From contig CAZPUQ010000002.1 in assembly GCA_964589785.1 (NCBI GenBank), positions 375,665 through 439,664 on the forward strand: a stretch of 64,000 nucleotides of DNA. The letters run 5' to 3'. Made by a program: the position numbers and the translations under genes. The DNA is from JAGVSR01 sp964589785. Its GTDB lineage: Bacteria > Pseudomonadota > Alphaproteobacteria > Rhizobiales > Hyphomicrobiaceae. Below are positions 63,245-64,000 of this stretch, piece by piece. Below the pieces are notes generated by a model. That model was not told the DNA's origin and searched no databases. It worked only from the letters and a program-made list of their open reading frames with translations. Every line of letters starts with the position of its first letter. Position 1 is the first letter of the stretch.

Positions 63245-63573
63245 CGGCGCGCCGCGAGGCCGGCGCGCGTTGAAATCGGCACACGCCGGAGGCGGCAGGG
63301 CGGCGGCAGGATAGAGCCGGCGCGGCCGTTCCCTGGACCGGCCGGCCGTTGGCGGCTCGCGGCGGTCTTGGGCCGCCGATTTGGGCTCCGGCGCGGGCTT
63401 CCGGGCTTCGGGCCGCGGGGTTTCTGGACAAAGCCGGCGGGCGGCGGCTAGAACCGGCCGACTCTCGGGAACGGGTGGTAAGGGATCGGACGGGTGCCGC
63501 GGCGCCGGTGTCCGGCCCGGTTGCCGTCCCGACCGCTGCGATCCCGACCGATCCATCCGGAAAGCCAGGACAC
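63245..63573. other. Intergenic between recA and alaS
   Basis: 329 bases, no gene seen. TGGACA near 63426 with TAGAAC 18 bases later could be an alaS promoter, and GGCGGGCGG-type inverted segments are frequent, but no terminator is clear. Confidence 0.5.
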
Positions 63574-64000
63574 ATGACGGGCGTCAACGAGATCAGGACG
63601 GCATTCCTCGACTACTTCCGCCGCAACGGTCACGAGATCGTCGCGTCGTCTCCGCTCGTGCCGCGCAACGACCCGACGCTGATGTTCACCAACGCCGGCA
63701 TGGTGCAGTTCAAGAACGTCTTCACCGGCCAGGAGACGCGCCCCTACAAGACGGCGGCGACCTCCCAGAAGTGCGTCCGCGCCGGCGGCAAGCACAACGA
63801 CCTCGATAACGTCGGCTATACCGCGCGCCACCACACCTTCTTCGAGATGCTCGGCAACTTCTCCTTCGGCGACTATTTCAAGGAGCGCGCGATCGAGCTC
63901 GCCTGGACCCTCATCACTCGCGAGTACGGCCTTGACCCGAAGCGGCTGATCGTGACCGTCTACCACGACGACGACGATGCCTTCGCGATCTGGAAGAAGC
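63574..64000 (+). CDS. alaS: Alanine--tRNA ligase, N-terminal part
   Basis: Class II synthetase for tRNA-Ala. The first 142 codons are visible before the window ends; the full protein is about 880 residues. MTGVNEIRTAFLDYFRRNGHEIV is the expected start (given in outline), followed by SSPLVPRNDPTLMFTNAGM, QKCVRAGGKHNDLDNVG and the motif 2 region ARHHTFFEMLGNFSFGDYF. All are strongly conserved in AlaRS. recA-alaS order is usual in Alphaproteobacteria. The ATG at 63574 has AGGA three bases upstream of CAC-ATG. Confidence 0.97.
   Translation, partial: MTGVNEIRTAFLDYFRRNGHEIVASSPLVPRNDPTLMFTNAGMVQFKNVFTGQETRPYKTAATSQKCVRAGGKHNDLDNVGYTARHHTFFEMLGNFSFGDYFKERAIELAWTLITREYGLDPKRLIVTVYHDDDDAFAIWKK

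Overview
The window is high-GC (mostly GC-rich third positions), densely coded bacterial chromosome with the gene order of an alphaproteobacterium, most likely order Hyphomicrobiales (Rhizobiales). The main evidence is the block bamA-lpxD-fabZ-lpxA-lpxI-lpxB followed by gltA, gltX, comEC and lexA, the use of LpxI rather than LpxH, a direct-repeat GTTC-N7-GTTC SOS box at lexA, a DksA with the reduced-cysteine zinc-finger region, a CckA-type cell-cycle kinase, and recA followed by alaS. I cannot name the genus. I saw no rRNA, tRNA, CRISPR array, transposase or prophage.

Layout. 0-6.6 kb: outer-membrane assembly and lipid A synthesis, with very tight or overlapping junctions. 6.6-14 kb: citrate synthase and GltX (minus strand), ComEC, LexA with its SOS box, and KdsA for Kdo. 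14-20 kb: a phosphohexomutase, two retropepsin-like membrane proteases with a DUF1289 protein, and a histidine kinase, all on the minus strand. 20-28 kb: mixed housekeeping genes (nuclease, GST, MBL hydrolase, UDG-like protein, Lrp regulator, beta-hydroxyacid dehydrogenase, threonine ammonia-lyase, PhnN-like kinase, EF-hand protein), with three unlisted-size small proteins and hairpin repeats. 28-36 kb: a TPP enzyme, a MASE1 histidine kinase with a FixJ-type regulator, a divergent palindromic operator candidate, then USP, methyltransferase and a haem-c/DUF4384 protein. 36-42.4 kb: a six-gene minus-strand run holding an S41 protease, DUF488, an AAA ATPase and three unrecognised Ala/Pro-rich single-span membrane proteins. 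42.8-44.2 kb: a compositionally different patch with an LRAT-domain protein and an 11-bp inverted repeat upstream. 44.3-53.6 kb: Mop, DusA, TauE/SafE, DUF599, P1 peptidase, a molybdopterin oxidoreductase and a moxR-gfa-KamA-like operon. 54-64 kb: DksA with a histone-H1-like tail, a large MscS-family channel, a FliO-like protein divergent from cckA, recA under an apparent SOS promoter, and the start of alaS.

The stretches most worth a second look are the LRAT patch, the AAA ATPase plus low-complexity membrane protein cluster, the LpxI with a degenerate second copy of its C-terminal domain, the DksA tail, and two families of interspersed hairpin repeats that sit together at 26.8-27.0 kb and 48.6-48.85 kb. 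Functions are from reading motifs by eye; no database search was run.
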